A program made the translations under genes and the position numbers. Positions 14,871-17,480 of a DNA stretch of 17,480 nt are shown here, one piece after another (position 1 is the stretch's first letter; the number at the start of each line of letters is the position of its first letter). A model generated the notes under the pieces. It had not been told where the DNA came from. It was given only the letters and a program-made list of their open reading frames with translations, and searched no databases. This stretch comes from Elusimicrobia bacterium UBA4817 (lineage in GTDB: Bacteria > Elusimicrobiota > UBA8919), in NCBI GenBank assembly GCA_002402375.1, contig DHFT01000044.1, positions 1 through 17,480 on the forward strand, given 5' to 3'.

Positions 14871-14943
14871 GGGGGTGTAGCTCAGTTGGGAGAGCGCATC
14901 GTTCGCAACGATGAGGCCGAGGGTTCGACCCCCTTCACCTCCA
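14871..14943 (+). tRNA. tRNA-Ala (anticodon CGC)
   Basis: A complete 73-nt cloverleaf. The acceptor stem is GGGGGTG/CACCTCC, with the G3:U70 pair that specifies alanine, and discriminator A. The D arm is GCTC/GAGC. The anticodon stem is CATCG/CGATG, with loop TTCGCAA and anticodon CGC at 14904-14906. The T arm is GAGGG-TTCGACC-CCCTT. The 3' CCA is not encoded, so a CCA-adding enzyme is needed. It reads GCG codons. Confidence 0.96.
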
Positions 14944-14948
14944 GAAAG

Positions 14949-15097
14949 GCAATTAAAAATGTAAAATGTAAAATTAAAAATGACACGAAGTGTCATGCTG
15001 AACGAAGTGAAGCATCTCAAAAAAGAGATTCTTCGGCTTCGCCTCAGAATGACAGATTTACCACAATTTTTCATTTTTAATTGTGAATTTTTAATTG
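14949..15097. repeat. AT-rich palindromic repeat, copy 2, interrupted by a second repeat family
   Basis: The outer left arm (14949-14980) starts GCAATTAAAAATGTAAAATG and the outer right arm (about 15064-15097) ends GAATTTTTAATTG, matching copy 1. A different, less AT-rich element (14981-15054) sits between them. The whole gap between tRNA-Ala and dnaX is repeat sequence. Confidence 0.75.
14981..15054. repeat. TGTCAT-type palindromic element nested in the AT-rich repeat
   Basis: It starts with a perfect small hairpin (TGACAC, GAA, GTGTCA). TGTCATGCTGAACGAAG...GCATCTC is then mirrored by GAGATTCTTCGG...CTCAGAATGACA around an A-run. From memory this type of element is widely scattered in several bacterial phyla. 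Translated, it gives a spurious MLNEVKHL-like peptide in frame with dnaX. Confidence 0.75.
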
Positions 15098-15105
15098 ATT
15101 CTATT

Positions 15106-16809
15106 ATGTCCTATATTGTATTAGCAAGAAAATATCGGCCGCAGAAATTTGACGACATCGTCGGTCAGGAGCATATTACTCGTGTGTTGAAAAATGCGAT
15201 AAAAGAAAATCGTATCGCTCACGGTTATATTTTTTCCGGTCAACGCGGCGTCGGGAAAACCACTACAGCCAGAATTTTCGCCAAAGCACTGAATTGTAAA
15301 GAAGGCCCGCGGGAAGAGCCCTGTAATAAATGTGATTCCTGCCGCGAAATACTTGCGGGCAATTCCATTGATGTAATGGAGATAGATGCCGCTTCAAACA
15401 GGGGAATAGACCAGATAAGGGAGTTGAGGGAAAACATAAAGTATGCTCCTTCGTCGGCAAAATATAAAATATACATTATTGACGAGGCGCATCAGATAAC
15501 GAACGAGGCGTTTAACGCACTTTTGAAAACGCTTGAAGAACCGCCCGCCCATGCGATTTTCATATTTGCGACCACATCAACCCAAAAGATTCCACCGACG
15601 ATACTTTCCAGATGCCAAAGGTTTTCTTTCCGTCCTTTATCAATAAAAGAAATAAGCGGGCAGATAGAAAACATCGCCGAAAAGGAAAAGATTAAAATAG
15701 ATGCTCAGGCGGTTGCCTTAATCGCAAAGTCGTCCGGCGGTGCCTTGAGGGATGCGTTGAGCGTATTTGACCAGGTTATATCTTTTTGCGGTGCGACCAT
15801 AACTTCGCAGGATGTTATTTCTATTTTAGGAAGTGTTAAAGAGGACATGCTTTCGGATATGTTTGAGTGCATAGAAAAAAATGACGTAAAAAAACTTTTG
15901 CAGATTGTAGATAAAACGGTTCTGCTTGGATATGACCCTCTCAATATCGCTACCGATTTGCAGGAGTACATAAGATGTATAATGCTTTACAAAATTTCTC
16001 CCGAATTGGTGCTTACCGTCGCCGATACGGAAAAACTGGAATTGTATTCTCAAAATTTATCCATTGATATTTTGTTTCGGTTGGTACAAATACTTTCCGA
16101 TTGTATTGAACAGATGAAAAATGCCGAACAGTCGTTTGTTATTTTAGAGGTTTTCTGCGTGAAACTCACCCAAAAATATATCGGCTTGGATGAACTGATA
16201 AGTCGTCTTGAAAATATTGAATCGTCTTCATTAAGCAATAGAGAAGAAACTGAAATCACAGAAAAAAATAGCAAGGAACTGCCGCCGTCCGTTTCCAAAA
16301 TCGGAAATCCAAAATTAGAGACGGTAAAAATCTCTCTTGAAAAAGTTCGTTCGGTGTGGAATGAAATTTCAAAAGACGGAAAAATCAGGCCCCGTGTTCT
16401 CACTTGTTTTTCGGATGCAAAAATCTCCGGGGTTTCTAATGACGGGACTTTTGTCGTTGAATTCGGAGATTCGTATAAAATGGAGACGGTTTTATCAAAC
16501 AAAAATGAATGGCTTCCTTTGATAGAAAAAAAACTGGGCGGTAAGTTTTCCTTTACCGCAAAAGTTGCATCTACAACTCATCCGAAAATTGAAGAAACGG
16601 AAGATGAGATTCCGCTTTCTGAAACCATTGCCGGTAATGAACCGGAAGAAACGGAATTACCCGTCGGAATCTACACGCCGGTATCTGAAAAATCTTCGTC
16701 CGTCGGAAAAAATAAAAAATCTGACATAATGTTTTCGCGGAATGACTCCGCGTCAGCGGTTAAAAACATTATTGATTTATTCGGCGGTAATGTTGTGGAA
16801 GAAAAATAA
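15106..16809 (+). CDS. dnaX: DNA polymerase III subunit tau/gamma (clamp loader)
   Basis: ATPase core of the clamp loader that places the sliding clamp on DNA. The 567 residues start MSYIVLARKYRPQKF. The AAA+ domain has Walker A GQRGVGKT (45-52), a zinc site C64-x8-C73-x2-C76-x2-C79, Walker B YIIDEAH, LLKTLEEPP, and the SRC arginine-finger motif in TILSRCQRF. A helical collar (domain III) runs to about residue 350, then a charged linker and a tau-specific C-terminal part (about 420-510) with the helix-rich VRSVWNEISKDG region. The frame is open upstream to 14980, but that extension translates repeat DNA, so ATG 15106 is chosen despite no clear ribosome binding site. recR follows directly. A possible frameshift site for a shorter gamma form lies at 16263-16269. 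Confidence 0.95.
   Translation: MSYIVLARKYRPQKFDDIVGQEHITRVLKNAIKENRIAHGYIFSGQRGVGKTTTARIFAKALNCKEGPREEPCNKCDSCREILAGNSIDVMEIDAASNRGIDQIRELRENIKYAPSSAKYKIYIIDEAHQITNEAFNALLKTLEEPPAHAIFIFATTSTQKIPPTILSRCQRFSFRPLSIKEISGQIENIAEKEKIKIDAQAVALIAKSSGGALRDALSVFDQVISFCGATITSQDVISILGSVKEDMLSDMFECIEKNDVKKLLQIVDKTVLLGYDPLNIATDLQEYIRCIMLYKISPELVLTVADTEKLELYSQNLSIDILFRLVQILSDCIEQMKNAEQSFVILEVFCVKLTQKYIGLDELISRLENIESSSLSNREETEITEKNSKELPPSVSKIGNPKLETVKISLEKVRSVWNEISKDGKIRPRVLTCFSDAKISGVSNDGTFVVEFGDSYKMETVLSNKNEWLPLIEKKLGGKFSFTAKVASTTHPKIEETEDEIPLSETIAGNEPEETELPVGIYTPVSEKSSSVGKNKKSDIMFSRNDSASAVKNIIDLFGGNVVEEK
16263..16271 (+). promoter_or_regulatory. Candidate -1 frameshift site in dnaX
   Basis: The heptamer A-AAA-AAT is in the X-XXY-YYZ phase relative to the dnaX frame (codons GAA AAA AAT, residues 386-388). 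A -1 slip would be followed at once by TAG (16269-16271) and would end the protein about 40 residues after domain III, similar in placement to the E. coli gamma product. A7 runs are common in this AT-rich DNA, and no clear stimulatory hairpin sits close downstream, so this is only a candidate. Confidence 0.35.
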
Positions 16810-17403
16810 ATGATTAAGCCCCTTGTTCGTCTTATTGATGCGTTCAAGAAACTTCCCGGCGTAGGACAAAAACAGGCGGAAAGATTTGCTTTTTTCATAG
16901 TAAAGAGTTCGCAAAATGACGCAGAAAATTTAGCATCGGCGATAATCAACGCAAAAAAAAGTATAAAGATTTGCTCCGTCTGCTGTTCTCTGTGCGAGGA
17001 AAGTCCTTGCGAAATATGTTCCGATGAAAACAGGGATAGAAAAAAAATATGCGTCGTTGAAAGTTATACCGACTTACAGGTAATAGAAAAGACGGGAAAA
17101 TACAAGGGGCTTTATCATGTTTTACTGGGAGTTCTCTCTCCGTTAGACGGCGTTCATCAGGACGATTTAAGTATAAAACTTTTGATGAAACGGCTCGCCG
17201 GGCTCAGTGAAGTTCTTATTGCTACCAATCCGACGGTTGAAGGCGATGCTACGGCAATGTATATTTCGTCCCTCGTAAGCGGGATAAAACCGTATAATAT
17301 AAAAATCACCCGTCTTGCAAAAGGTATACCGTCGGGCGGAAGCATAGAGTATTCCGATGAAATAACCCTGATAAACGCACTTGACGGAAGAAAAGAAATT
17401 TAG
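16810..17403 (+). CDS. recR: Recombination protein RecR
   Basis: Works with RecF and RecO to load RecA at gaps. The 197 residues have an N-terminal helix-hairpin-helix (LPGVGQKQAERFAF), a zinc finger with C55-x2-C58-x8-C67-x2-C70 plus extra cysteines C59 and C62, and a Toprim domain (CVVESYTDLQVIEKT, then ATNPTVEGDATAMYI). The end is ITRLAKGIPSGGSIEYSDEI, as in the family. The start codon directly follows the dnaX stop with no gap. The ybaB (ebfC) gene often found between dnaX and recR is absent. The last codons contain the -35 box of the next promoter. Confidence 0.96.
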   Translation: MIKPLVRLIDAFKKLPGVGQKQAERFAFFIVKSSQNDAENLASAIINAKKSIKICSVCCSLCEESPCEICSDENRDRKKICVVESYTDLQVIEKTGKYKGLYHVLLGVLSPLDGVHQDDLSIKLLMKRLAGLSEVLIATNPTVEGDATAMYISSLVSGIKPYNIKITRLAKGIPSGGSIEYSDEITLINALDGRKEI

Positions 17404-17409
17404 TATAAT
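17381..17409 (+). promoter_or_regulatory. Near-consensus sigma70-type promoter for tRNA-Asn
   Basis: TTGACG (17381-17386), a 17-nt spacer, and a perfect TATAAT (17404-17409). The -35 box lies in the recR coding end (Leu-Asp codons) and the spacer covers the recR stop codon. The expected start is near 17416, about 20 nt before the tRNA. Confidence 0.8.
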
Positions 17410-17435
17410 TTTTCTGACCACTGTAAAGATTTAAT

Positions 17436-17480
17436 TCAGGCGTAGCTCAATGGTGGAGCATCCGGCTGTTAACCGGAGGG
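17436..17480 (+). tRNA. tRNA-Asn (anticodon GTT), 3' part cut off by the window end
   Basis: The 5' acceptor strand is TCAGGCG, then TA, D arm GCTC-AATGGTG-GAGC, and anticodon arm TCCGG-CTGTTAA-CCGGA with anticodon GTT at 17468-17470. The sequence ends in the variable loop, so the T arm and the acceptor 3' strand cannot be checked. Confidence 0.85.

Noticed and set aside
14980..15105. Upstream extension of the dnaX frame starting MTRSVMLNEVKHL
   Set aside because: It translates the nested repeat and not a DnaX domain. The family N-terminus MSYIVLARKYRP begins at 15106.

Overview
This is an AT-rich, very compact bacterial chromosome segment in which every supported gene lies on the + strand. 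The organism looks Gram-negative, because one protein ends in what appears to be an Omp85-like outer-membrane beta-barrel. The gene order (aromatic biosynthesis genes running into cmk-plsC-ispH-rpsA) and the many short dispersed palindromic repeats recall uncultivated lineages such as Elusimicrobiota or Omnitrophota. That placement is from memory and is weak.

Region 1 (27-8770) is one tightly packed cluster: pheA, hisC, aroF, tyrA, aroA, cmk, plsC, ispH, rpsA. Neighbours are joined by ATGA or longer overlaps, or by gaps of at most 21 nt. The first five genes cover entry into the shikimate pathway (DAHP synthase), EPSP synthase, and the branches to phenylalanine and tyrosine. The aminotransferase could serve histidine, aromatic amino acids or both. 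The last four genes cover CMP/dCMP phosphorylation, phosphatidic acid synthesis, the last step of the MEP isoprenoid pathway, and ribosomal protein S1.

Region 2 (8774-12449) holds a membrane-anchored TPR protein coupled by an ATGA overlap to a 931-residue secreted protein. That protein has a zinc-metalloprotease domain (HEFTH), a six-bladed PD40/TolB-like propeller, and a C-terminal barrel. Its signal peptide is encoded almost entirely by a palindromic repeat (9660-9751), which is the most striking observation in the window.

Region 3 (12446-14716) starts at a good sigma70-type promoter that overlaps the previous stop codon. It carries a FliB/YkgJ-like cysteine-cluster protein, a protein with about seven membrane helices, and a 51-residue small protein with a strong ribosome binding site.

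Region 4 (14742-17480) has a promoter, an AT-rich palindromic repeat, tRNA-Ala(CGC), a second AT-rich repeat interrupted by another repeat family, dnaX, recR, and a near-consensus promoter inside the end of recR that drives tRNA-Asn(GTT), which the window edge cuts off.

A theme runs through the window. At least five kinds of short repeat sit at gene edges or inside genes: a CCCTACT heptamer tandem in tyrA, a hairpin at the plsC/ispH junction, a CCGCAGGTT palindrome before the TPR gene, the CGCAGATT/ATCTGTG element at the protease start, and the AT-rich and TGTCAT-type elements around tRNA-Ala. Several have become coding sequence. No CRISPR array, transposase gene or convincing intrinsic terminator was seen, and no gene-free stretch exceeds 300 bases.
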